Both the position numbers and the translations under genes were made by a program. Source: Pseudomonadota bacterium (GTDB lineage Bacteria; Desulfobacterota; BSN033; WVXP01; G020346125). From it: 9,424 nucleotides of DNA. Below, in pieces: positions 1-5,849 of the stretch. The stretch spans positions 1-9,424 of the forward strand of contig JAUWDQ010000095.1 of NCBI GenBank assembly GCA_030608745.1. The letters run 5' to 3'. Position 1 is the first letter of the stretch; every line of letters begins with the position of its first letter. The notes under the pieces are model-generated. The model did not search any database, was not told the DNA's origin, and saw nothing but the letters and a program-made list of their open reading frames with translations.

Positions 1-12
1 GGTTGGAGGAGC

Positions 13-29
13 GTCCGCCTGCGGCGGAC
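13..29. repeat. Perfect GC-rich hairpin, 7-bp stem
   Basis: GTCCGCC (13-19) and GGCGGAC (23-29) are perfect inverted copies around the three-base loop TGC. No T-run follows on the plus strand. It could be a REP-like dispersed palindrome or part of the 3' end of a gene outside the window; the sequence alone does not decide. Confidence 0.6.
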
Positions 30-160
30 TTGAGGCTGAAGGCCAAGAATCCATTGACTCGTGCCTCATGTCCTTCGTTCCTCAGGATAAACTCAGCGCT
101 CCTGAACCAACAGTAAGCCTTTTTCCTTTTTTGATACGAAATATTCCATTGAGAGAAACC

Positions 161-178
161 AAACAAACCAAACAAACC
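161..178. repeat. 9-bp tandem repeat, AAACAAACC x2
   Basis: AAACAAACC occurs twice head to tail (161-169, 170-178). A partial copy lies on the left (GAAACC, ending at 160) and AA follows on the right. It is a simple-sequence tract in a gene-free stretch, with the same short tandem character as the repeats near 9224-9298 at the other end of the window. Confidence 0.75.
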
Positions 179-218
179 AATGAACGCTTTACAGGATAAA
201 CCCCTCGCCCGAAAGCCT

Positions 219-248
219 TTGACGTATCTCCCTGTTTTGTGGTACATA
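219..248 (+). promoter_or_regulatory. Possible sigma70-type promoter for the thioesterase gene
   Basis: TTGACG (219-224) is a good -35 match. Eighteen bases later TACATA (243-248) is a poor -10, with three of six consensus bases. Its position about 50 bases before the start codon is reasonable. The weak -10 keeps confidence low. Confidence 0.25.
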
Positions 249-297
249 GAAAGATAAAAGATTAACGCCTGTGCTGTGGGAAGGAGGGATGGCTTAA

Positions 298-705
298 ATG
301 GCAAAGGGCTATATTTACGAACACATGGTGGGACCCCGTGACGTAACGGATCAGTCGATTGCTTATGACGAATCCTACATCGAATGGGCTTGTACAGCAA
401 GGGAACGTATGGTTGCCGAGCACTTGGAGACCCCGCTTCGACTCCTCGTTGGTGAGACCTATTTACGGTACAAGACTCCGGCCTTTCTTTACGATCGACT
501 GGAGATTCGAGTAACGGTGGGTGATTATAACATTGAGAAGGGGCGGGTTAAGCTGGACTTCCGTTTCAGCAAACAGGCCAGTGGGCAGCTGTTGGCAGAG
601 GGATACCAAGTCATCTTTTTCCACGACTTCAAAAGCGGCAAGCGGATTCCAATTCCGGAAGAGTTTATGAAATTGGCTGATATTGGAACGGTGGAGAAAT
701 TGTGA
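298..705 (+). CDS. Hotdog-fold acyl-CoA thioesterase-like protein
   Basis: A 135-residue protein whose size and pattern fit the 4-hydroxybenzoyl-CoA thioesterase/YbgC group of hotdog proteins, which hydrolyse acyl-CoA thioesters in the cytoplasm. The N-terminal segment VTDQSIAYDESYIEW (16-30), followed by ARER, aligns with the usual D-T-D-x-x-G-x-V-Y-x-x-x-Y and long-helix region. The later alternating strands (GETYLRYKTPAFLYDRLEIRV) match the hotdog sheet. The catalytic Asp region is not canonical: TDQ (17-19) stands where D-x-x-G is expected, so activity or substrate may differ. Start choice is supported by AAGGAGGG at 281-288, nine bases upstream. A two-codon ATG-GCT-TAA sits directly before the start in the same frame. 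It stands alone on the plus strand. A role in releasing CoA from products of the neighbouring acyl-CoA operon is possible but unproven. Confidence 0.72.
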   Translation: MAKGYIYEHMVGPRDVTDQSIAYDESYIEWACTARERMVAEHLETPLRLLVGETYLRYKTPAFLYDRLEIRVTVGDYNIEKGRVKLDFRFSKQASGQLLAEGYQVIFFHDFKSGKRIPIPEEFMKLADIGTVEKL

Positions 706-777
706 GATTTCCGGGGTACGGGGCGATTAAAGAGATGAACCAGGCCGGAAGGCATTCACATGGTTTTGCGTTAGGGG

Positions 778-1213
778 CTACTGACGGCTTTCAATCGAGG
801 GTTTAAACTCCTCCTTTGTGGCTGTTTCAATAAGGCGGCTCATCTCATACCACTTGGACTCTCCCAGCCATTTCCCAATCCTCTCTGACATGGAGAGCGA
901 AGAATTTTGTACCTGGATCATCGGTTTTGTTAACCGCATGGCCCATGCCTATCACCCGTTCGCCCCCCTCAAGACGGCGCGCGACCCAAGGTCGAACGTT
1001 CCCCACCTCTCCCATCCCAAGGAGCATCTCCATTACCTGAGCATTGGCACCGCCGTGAAGTTCTCTCGAAAGCGCACCCAAAGCCGTTGCAACCGAGGCA
1101 TACGTATGAGCCCGGGTGGAGGACACCTGTCCTGCACCAAAGGTGGACGCGTTGAACGTTCGATCGACATGGAGAATCAGGCAGGTATGAAAATTCTTGG
1201 CAGTTTCCGGACC
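778..1213 (-). pseudogene. Citrate synthase fragment, frameshifted and truncated at both ends
   Basis: The minus strand encodes a stretch plainly from the citrate synthase/2-methylcitrate synthase family: a LILH..(D)..FNASTF-like segment, then ALSRELHGGANAQVMEMLL, then GERVIGMGHAVNKTDDP. These include the catalytic His of LHGGAN and the substrate-binding His of GMGHAV. The frame then breaks near 886-896. In the frame shifted by one base the family sequence resumes as MSERIG..LGESKWYEMSRLIETATKEEF and ends at TAG (778-780). The N-terminal two thirds and the C-terminal part with the catalytic Asp (VDFYS-like) are absent. HVDRTFNASTFGAG also departs from the common HADHxFNASTFAAR. No promoter or start codon fits. 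It is a dead remnant lying antisense between two plus-strand genes. Family identification is by recalled motifs; the upstream limit is approximate. Confidence 0.85.
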
Positions 1214-1482
1214 ACAAAATCTGGCTGAGATGGATTTGAACCTGGAATTTTCTAAAACACGAATAATGTATCGCGGCTACAGGTAATTATGTAGCCACTG
1301 CGTAAGTCCTTTAGCTCATAAGGAGCTATAGGAGCCAACTGCTTCTGCCTCTTGACACCACACCAAGATAAAAATTTCGAGTAAAGTTCAGAAAGAATTG
1401 ATATAATGGGAGGCGTTTTGTCCCTCGATAGGGTTACTTTAGTATTCCGCAGATCCAGCAAATCCACTTTGAGGAGGATCTT
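1214..1482. other. Intergenic region with two small hairpins, upstream of the dehydrogenase gene
   Basis: No convincing gene. Two small inverted repeats lie close together: GGCTAC (1275-1280) with GTAGCC (1291-1296), and TAGCTC (1312-1317) with GAGCTA (1323-1328). A perfect TATAAT (1402-1407) lies 75 bases before the dehydrogenase start and could be a -10 box, but no good -35 stands 16-18 bases upstream; TTGACA (1352-1357) is far too distant to pair with it. GAGGAGG (1471-1477) is the ribosome binding site of the following gene. Confidence 0.5.
1402..1407 (+). promoter_or_regulatory. Consensus -10 box candidate for the dehydrogenase gene
   Basis: TATAAT is a perfect -10 match at a sensible distance from the start at 1483. 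The expected -35 window around 1379-1385 (GAGTAAA) has no consensus. It may be an activator-dependent promoter or a chance match. Confidence 0.28.
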
Positions 1483-2466
1483 ATGACTAAAGTATTAATT
1501 GTGGCCAATCGGTTTTCCGAGGTTTCTCCACAACCGGTCGATCGTCTCAAGGCGGAGGGGTGGGAGGTTATCGAGCGATATCACGAGATTGGAGCCCTCC
1601 GCGAGGATACTTTTGTGGACCTCATTAAGGACGTTGAGGCCGTTATCGTTTCGGCAATGGATAAAGTAAGTTCACGGGTGATTGAGGCGGCGAATAAATT
1701 GGCAATAATCGCGAGTAGAGGGGTTGGTTATCAAGGCGTCGACTTGGAGGCTGCCACCCAAAGGAAAATCATGGTGACCAACACACCGGGAGCAAATGCA
1801 GATGCGGTAGCGGATCTGGCTGTGGGCTTCATTATCGCCCTGGCTCGCCACATTCCGATGATTGACCGTAGGACGCGGCGAGGAGAATGGTATCGTATAA
1901 GGACGAGGGACGTCTACGGGCAAACATTGGGACTGATCGGATTGGGAGACATAGGTAAAAAGGTGGTAAAGAGAGCAGTGGGATTTGACATGAGGATCAT
2001 CACCTATGACATTGTTCAAGACCCGGATTTTGCAAGGCGGTTCGGAATCCGTTATGTTCCATTGGAAGAGGTCCTCCGCTCTTCGGACTTTATCTCCATT
2101 CACGTTCCTTTGACAGAATCGACAATGGATTTAGTTGGCCAACGGGAAATCAATATGATGAAGGAAAGTGCGTTCCTCATCAATACAGCGAGGGGAGGCA
2201 TCGTGAACGAAGAGGCACTGTATCAGGCCTTGAAAGACCATAGAATTGCTGGGGCTGCCTGCGACGTCTTCGTCGAGGAGCCCACTCAGAATTTGAAATT
2301 ATTAGACTTGGACAACATGATCTCTACAGCTCACATCGCTGGCTACAGCGACAAAAGCTGGTCGGCAATGGCCGAAATGGCTGTGGACAACGTCATCGCA
2401 ACCCTCAAGGGGGGGATTCCACCTAACCTTGTAAACCGTGACGTGCTCGATAAGATGGAACCTTAA
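1483..2466 (+). CDS. D-2-hydroxyacid dehydrogenase (D-3-phosphoglycerate dehydrogenase-like)
   Basis: A 327-residue NAD-dependent D-isomer 2-hydroxyacid dehydrogenase, which interconverts a 2-hydroxyacid and a 2-ketoacid in the cytoplasm. The Rossmann motif G150-L-I-G153-L-G155-D-I-G158 is intact, and the acidic D176 at the end of the next strand (IITYD) favours NAD over NADP. The catalytic set is complete: Arg237 in NTARGG, Glu266 in FVEEP and His284 in TAHIAGYS. Length matches the short form with no C-terminal ACT domain, so serine-sensitive SerA regulation is not expected. His284 sits in AHIAGYS rather than the common PHIGxxT. The ribosome binding site GAGGAGG (1471-1477) and ATG at 1483 are well placed. 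The gene converges on the minus-strand operon with 94 bases between. The exact substrate (phosphoglycerate, glyoxylate/hydroxypyruvate, or another 2-ketoacid) cannot be read from sequence. Confidence 0.88.
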   Translation: MTKVLIVANRFSEVSPQPVDRLKAEGWEVIERYHEIGALREDTFVDLIKDVEAVIVSAMDKVSSRVIEAANKLAIIASRGVGYQGVDLEAATQRKIMVTNTPGANADAVADLAVGFIIALARHIPMIDRRTRRGEWYRIRTRDVYGQTLGLIGLGDIGKKVVKRAVGFDMRIITYDIVQDPDFARRFGIRYVPLEEVLRSSDFISIHVPLTESTMDLVGQREINMMKESAFLINTARGGIVNEEALYQALKDHRIAGAACDVFVEEPTQNLKLLDLDNMISTAHIAGYSDKSWSAMAEMAVDNVIATLKGGIPPNLVNRDVLDKMEP

Positions 2467-2560
2467 CGGCACTTGCTCCGGATCCCAGCTCTATCGCAAA
2501 GGATGAGTGGAGGGGACGGATCGCCCTAATCAAGTAGCCCGATGGGCCAGATCGAAATAC
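2467..2560. other. Convergent intergenic gap, no clear terminator
   Basis: This 94-base gap separates the 3' ends of the plus-strand dehydrogenase and the minus-strand operon. The only inverted repeat I see is the tiny GCCC-GAT-GGGC (2537-2547), with no T-run on either side, so I do not call an intrinsic terminator. Confidence 0.4.
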
Positions 2561-3391
2561 TCAGAAATCAATCGGTAGAGAGAGTCTCTCATGGCCACCC
2601 AGGTCGCCTTTTGTCTTGGGAATAAAAAGCCAGTCCCATGGAATTTCATCGAAAGCCCGCCGCCCATAGGGGTATCTGTCGTAGGGGAAATAGAAAAATT
2701 CCGCATAGAGACAACCTGATACGATTCCTGCCATCCTATTCGGCACCATACGGGCCTCGTGAAGGATATCGGGAGCCGGCTCCCCAACATGTATCGTATA
2801 TTCAGCCATCGCTTCAGCCTTTATCTTGGCGACTTCAGAGATGTCTATGAATAGGTCCGGCATTTTAGTGAGCACCTCTGGTGTCCATAAATTCATCTCA
2901 GCATAAAGTAACAATTTGATCGCGTGAGGTTCATGGGCTGTTTCAATTGAATTGTTTTTCGCATAATAACACGCCTTGTTTACCATCCTGTTTACAGAGT
3001 CATGATGCATTGTGCCATACGTAGTGTCCCCTGGGAGGTGTGTGATAACAATGTCCGCTTTCAGTTTACGAATTATATCCGCTACTCGGCGGACAACTTC
3101 CTCTTCGTCCTTAACTATGGACATGCTTAATGGAGCGTATTTCAGTAGCTCTACATCGGCACCAATTTTAGCAGATGCCGCCCTACTTTGTCTTTCGGCT
3201 TCCTTGTGGATTTCTTCCATGCTCAAGGAAGGAGCAAGTTCTCCTCGACCGAGATGTTCCTGAAATATGACATTCGTCACCTTATGACCTCTCTTGGCAT
3301 ACTTGGCAAACAACCCACCTGCGCACTTTATCTCATCAATTGGATGAGCGACAAAAGTAGCTAGGCTTAATTTCGACTTCTCCCCAGTCAT
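2561..3391 (-). CDS. LmbE/PIG-L-like protein with an altered active site
   Basis: A 276-residue member of the LmbE/PIG-L superfamily, zinc hydrolases that usually remove an acetyl or other acyl group from an amino sugar or conjugate. The N-terminal motif, normally A-H-P-D-D-E, is here A15-H-P-I18-D19-E20, followed by the family's GG and GHKV segments. The later His motif, normally H-P-D-H, reads T127-M-H-H130. By comparison with MshB as I recall it, the zinc ligands (H16, D19, H130) remain. The catalytic base Asp is Ile18, and the assisting His144 position is Thr127. The fold and metal site look kept, but normal deacetylase chemistry is doubtful. A ribosome binding site (GGGGGGAGAGG) lies just upstream of the ATG. 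It is the last operon gene, 31 bases after the epimerase. A role on a CoA ester or a conjugate in this pathway is inference. Confidence 0.8.
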   Translation of the reverse strand: MTGEKSKLSLATFVAHPIDEIKCAGGLFAKYAKRGHKVTNVIFQEHLGRGELAPSLSMEEIHKEAERQSRAASAKIGADVELLKYAPLSMSIVKDEEEVVRRVADIIRKLKADIVITHLPGDTTYGTMHHDSVNRMVNKACYYAKNNSIETAHEPHAIKLLLYAEMNLWTPEVLTKMPDLFIDISEVAKIKAEAMAEYTIHVGEPAPDILHEARMVPNRMAGIVSGCLYAEFFYFPYDRYPYGRRAFDEIPWDWLFIPKTKGDLGGHERLSLPIDF

Positions 3392-3422
3392 TTCAAATAC
3401 CTCTCCCCCCTTCCGGTAACGT

Positions 3423-3824
3423 CTAATCCTCTTGGATTAACTCAATCAAGACGCCGTTGGTACTCTTAGGGTGTAAAAAGGCCACCCTCTCATTTTCCCT
3501 CACTTTTCTCGATTGTTTATCAATGAGTTGGACCCCCTTCTCTTCCAACTCCGTGAGGCTCCTATCAACATCCTTCACTTTATAGGCTATATGCTGAATT
3601 CCCTCACCCTTCTTTTCCAAGAATTTTCCCAACACACTGTCCGGATTAACCGGTTGCATCAATTCAATTCTCACCTCACCTATTGGGAAAAAAGCGATCT
3701 TTGCCTTGGTGTAAGATGATTCGTAGACCATACCGGGTTCAATCCCAAAGGCGTCCCGGTAAAGCTTCATCGCCTGATCCAGGTCTTTCACTGCAATTCC
3801 TATGTGATCGAGTTTCTCAAACAT
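3423..3824 (-). CDS. Methylmalonyl-CoA epimerase-family protein (VOC fold)
   Basis: A 133-residue vicinal-oxygen-chelate protein of typical length for methylmalonyl-CoA epimerase, which interconverts the 2R and 2S forms through a metal-stabilised enolate. Two VOC repeats are visible: LDHIGIAVKDL at the start and GIQHIAYKVKDV from about residue 76. Metal ligands map to H7, E54 (IELMQP), H78 and E128 (VLIELIQ). AFLHPKSTNGVLIEL is the usual C-terminal signature. Two oddities stand out. The loop that normally reads P-E-(Q/H)-G-V before the third strand is S-Y-T-K-A (37-41), and the G-x-G-G loop before FLHPK is replaced by K-V-R-E-N. The ribosome binding site AAGAGGAG precedes the ATG by five bases. 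It lies between the carboxyltransferase (35 bases upstream) and the LmbE-like gene (31 bases downstream). It likely acts on a malonyl-type CoA made by the mutase, perhaps not methylmalonyl-CoA itself. Confidence 0.85.
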   Translation of the reverse strand: MFEKLDHIGIAVKDLDQAMKLYRDAFGIEPGMVYESSYTKAKIAFFPIGEVRIELMQPVNPDSVLGKFLEKKGEGIQHIAYKVKDVDRSLTELEEKGVQLIDKQSRKVRENERVAFLHPKSTNGVLIELIQED

Positions 3825-3859
3825 GGCTGCTCCTCTTAGAATTAGTCTTCCTCAAGAAA

Positions 3860-5428
3860 TCAGAGGGGGATGGTCCCATGCTTCTTCTCAGGCCTCCTTT
3901 CCCCTTTCCCCCTGAGCCTCTCGAGAGATGTGATCAGAAAGGGCCGTATCTCCCTGGGTTCAATAATGACATCTATCCATCCTTTTTCAGCCGCCACGTA
4001 TGGGTTTGCAAATTGTTCCCGGTACTGCCTCACTTTCTCCGCCCTCACCGCCTCAGGGTCTTCAGCCTTTCCAATCTCCTCTTTGAAAATGATATTGGCA
4101 GCCCCTTCGGGTCCCATAATGGCAATCTCCGCCGAGGGGAGAACCGCTGTCAAGTCGGTACCGACCAGCTTGCTGACCGACATCCCCGACATGGCTCCAC
4201 CATAGATCTTCCGGGTAACCACCGTGACACGAGGCACCGTGGTCTCGCAATAGGCATACAGCATCTTTGCGCCGTGGCGAATAATTCCCCCATATTCCTG
4301 CTGGGTCCCGGGAAGATACCCGGGGCAGTCCACGAAATTGACAATGGAAACCCCAAAGGCGTCACAGAACCGAATGAATCGGGCAGCCTTGTCCGAGGAA
4401 TTGATGTCGAGACAACCGGCAAAAACAAGGGGTTGATTGGCGATAATCCCAATGGTGTGCCCGTTGAGCCGGGCAAAGCCGATGATGATATTCCTGGCAA
4501 ATCCCTCCTGAATTTCCAGAAAAACTCCATCATCAACCACCAAGCGGATCAGTTGTTTCATATCATAGGGTTTTTTGGGATCATCGGGAATGATATCCAC
4601 AAGTTCGTCTTCCATTCGGTCAATGGAATCCTCAGTGGATCGGATGGGCGGAAGCTCCCGGTTGTTGGACGGGAGATAGCTCAAAAGTTCTCTCACCAGA
4701 TCCAGACATTCCTTCTCTTCCTTGGAAACAAAATGGGCCACCCCGCTTCGGGTATGATGGACCGCTGCCCCACCCAGCTCTTCTGAGGTAACCTCCTCCC
4801 CTGTTACCGCTTTGATTACTTGGGGGCCGGTGATATGCATCCGACTGACCCCTTCCACCATAAACACGAAGTCGCTGAGGGCTGGGGAATAAACAGCTCC
4901 CCCGGCACACGGGCCCAGAATAACGGATATCTGAGGGATAACACCCGCTCCCAGCGTATTCCTGTAAAAAATGGATCCATAGTGGCCCAGGCCCTCCTGA
5001 ATACGTGCTCCGCCGGAGTCGATCAGCCCGATGATCGGGCTCCCTGTCTGGATCGCTTTTTCCATCACCAGGCAGATCTTCCTGGCATGTTGTTCCCCCA
5101 AAGAACCTCCGATTACCGTGAAATCCTGTGCGAACACATACACCCTCCTGCCATCGATCAACCCCGATCCCGTCACCACACCGTCCCCATAGAACTTCCT
5201 CTCCAACTCGCCAAAGGAGGTCGGCTGGGGGGTAATGAACATACCGAGCTCAGAGAAGCTCCCGGGGTCCAGCAACTGATCCAATCTCTCGCGGGCCGTG
5301 AGCTTGCCACTGCTATGCTGCCTCTCAATCCTCTTGAGGCCTCCTCCCAACTTGGCCTCTTCTCTCCTCTCCCTCAATAAATCGAGCTTATCTTTATCGC
5401 TCAACTTCCCATCCCCTTCCCTGCTCAT
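3860..5428 (-). CDS. Acyl-CoA carboxyltransferase subunit (PccB/MmdA family)
   Basis: A 522-residue carboxyltransferase of the propionyl-CoA carboxylase beta/methylmalonyl-CoA decarboxylase alpha family. It moves carboxyl groups between an acyl-CoA and biotin on a separate carrier. Two crotonase-like halves are visible: SGGARIQEG (138-146) and GPCAGGA (172-178) in the N half, and PGYLPGTQQEYGGIIRHGAK plus RKIYGGAMSGM in the C half. The residue after GGA-x, which is Asp422 in Streptomyces PccB and sets acyl-chain preference, is Ser414. I start at ATG 5428, preceded by AGAGGTGAG and one base after the TGA of the mutase small subunit. A longer in-frame start at 5473 overlaps that gene and adds 15 residues unlike the family. 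No biotin carboxylase, biotin carrier or membrane decarboxylase subunit is in the window, so direction is undecided. Given the epimerase and mutase beside it, decarboxylation of a malonyl-type CoA is plausible. Confidence 0.9.
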   Translation of the reverse strand: MSREGDGKLSDKDKLDLLRERREEAKLGGGLKRIERQHSSGKLTARERLDQLLDPGSFSELGMFITPQPTSFGELERKFYGDGVVTGSGLIDGRRVYVFAQDFTVIGGSLGEQHARKICLVMEKAIQTGSPIIGLIDSGGARIQEGLGHYGSIFYRNTLGAGVIPQISVILGPCAGGAVYSPALSDFVFMVEGVSRMHITGPQVIKAVTGEEVTSEELGGAAVHHTRSGVAHFVSKEEKECLDLVRELLSYLPSNNRELPPIRSTEDSIDRMEDELVDIIPDDPKKPYDMKQLIRLVVDDGVFLEIQEGFARNIIIGFARLNGHTIGIIANQPLVFAGCLDINSSDKAARFIRFCDAFGVSIVNFVDCPGYLPGTQQEYGGIIRHGAKMLYAYCETTVPRVTVVTRKIYGGAMSGMSVSKLVGTDLTAVLPSAEIAIMGPEGAANIIFKEEIGKAEDPEAVRAEKVRQYREQFANPYVAAEKGWIDVIIEPREIRPFLITSLERLRGKGERRPEKKHGTIPL

Positions 5429-5429
5429 C

Positions 5430-5834
5430 TCACCTCTTTTCAACCTCACGCTGGATAAACTGAGCAATTTCATCTACGGTAGACGTTGGCCTGAACACCT
5501 CCCTGACCCCCATCTCCTTTAGACGGTTCACGTCCTTTTTGGGAATGATCCCCCCCACCAGGACGAACTTATCCCCTATATCTTCTTTCACCATCTTTTC
5601 CATCAATTCCTCACAAATGGATAGGTGGGTTCCGGACAAGATGCTCAATCCGATCACATCGATGCTTTCCTGAACAGCAGTGTGCACGATGGAATCGGCG
5701 GTCTGTCTGATCCCCGTGTAGATTACTTCCATGCCAGCATCCTTCAGTCCTCTGGCCACCATTTTGGCGCCCTTGTCGTGTCCGTCCAACCCGGGCTTCG
5801 CAATCAAAACTCTGATAGGTCTTCTGGATGACAT
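5430..5834 (-). CDS. Methylmalonyl-CoA mutase-type B12-binding subunit
   Basis: A 134-residue stand-alone cobalamin-binding domain, the small partner of the mutase large subunit. The base-off/His-on signature is complete: D17-x-H19-x-x-G22 in GLDGHDKGAK, where His19 coordinates cobalt from below; S64-x-L66 in LSILSG; and the GG at 94-95 (VLVGGIIP). Length is typical for separate subunits of the isobutyryl-CoA mutase and archaeal methylmalonyl-CoA mutase type. The preferred start is ATG 5834, with GAGGGGGG about eight bases upstream; a TTG one codon earlier (5837) is possible. Fifteen bases separate it from the large subunit, and its TGA is one base from the carboxyltransferase ATG, so translational coupling is likely. 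Nothing in it looks degenerate. Confidence 0.93.
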   Translation of the reverse strand: MSSRRPIRVLIAKPGLDGHDKGAKMVARGLKDAGMEVIYTGIRQTADSIVHTAVQESIDVIGLSILSGTHLSICEELMEKMVKEDIGDKFVLVGGIIPKKDVNRLKEMGVREVFRPTSTVDEIAQFIQREVEKR

Positions 5835-5849
5835 CAATCGTTCCCCCCC

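Larger units (their letters stand above)
1..297. other. Non-coding region upstream of the thioesterase gene
   Basis: I see no convincing gene here. One frame stays open from base 2 to 199, but it runs through a perfect hairpin (13-29) and a simple tandem repeat (161-178), which argues against coding. Read on the minus strand, bases 60-110 contain GAGTTTATCCTGAGGAACGA, which resembles short dispersed intergenic repeats I associate with several environmental bacterial genomes; that resemblance is from memory and weak. The last 80 bases probably hold the promoter and ribosome binding site of the gene at 298. Confidence 0.6.

Noticed and set aside
2..199. Frame open from the window edge to TAA 197-199, possibly the 3' end of an upstream gene
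   Set aside because: It runs through a perfect hairpin and a simple tandem repeat and has low-complexity translation (TKQTKQTN); no family resemblance.
818..1228. Plus-strand 136-codon open frame
   Set aside because: It is antisense to the citrate synthase remnant, has no ribosome binding site, and its translation shows no family pattern.
1252..1467. Minus-strand 71-codon open frame upstream of the dehydrogenase
   Set aside because: No recognisable motif, no clear ribosome binding site, and it overlaps the likely promoter and hairpins of the plus-strand gene.
3683..4786. Long plus-strand frame (367 codons) antisense to the carboxyltransferase
   Set aside because: The opposite strand encodes an unmistakable PccB/MmdA protein; this is an antisense shadow typical of GC-biased codons.
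4820..5380. Plus-strand 186-codon frame antisense to the carboxyltransferase N-terminus
   Set aside because: Same reason: a shadow of a clearly recognised gene, with no motifs of its own.
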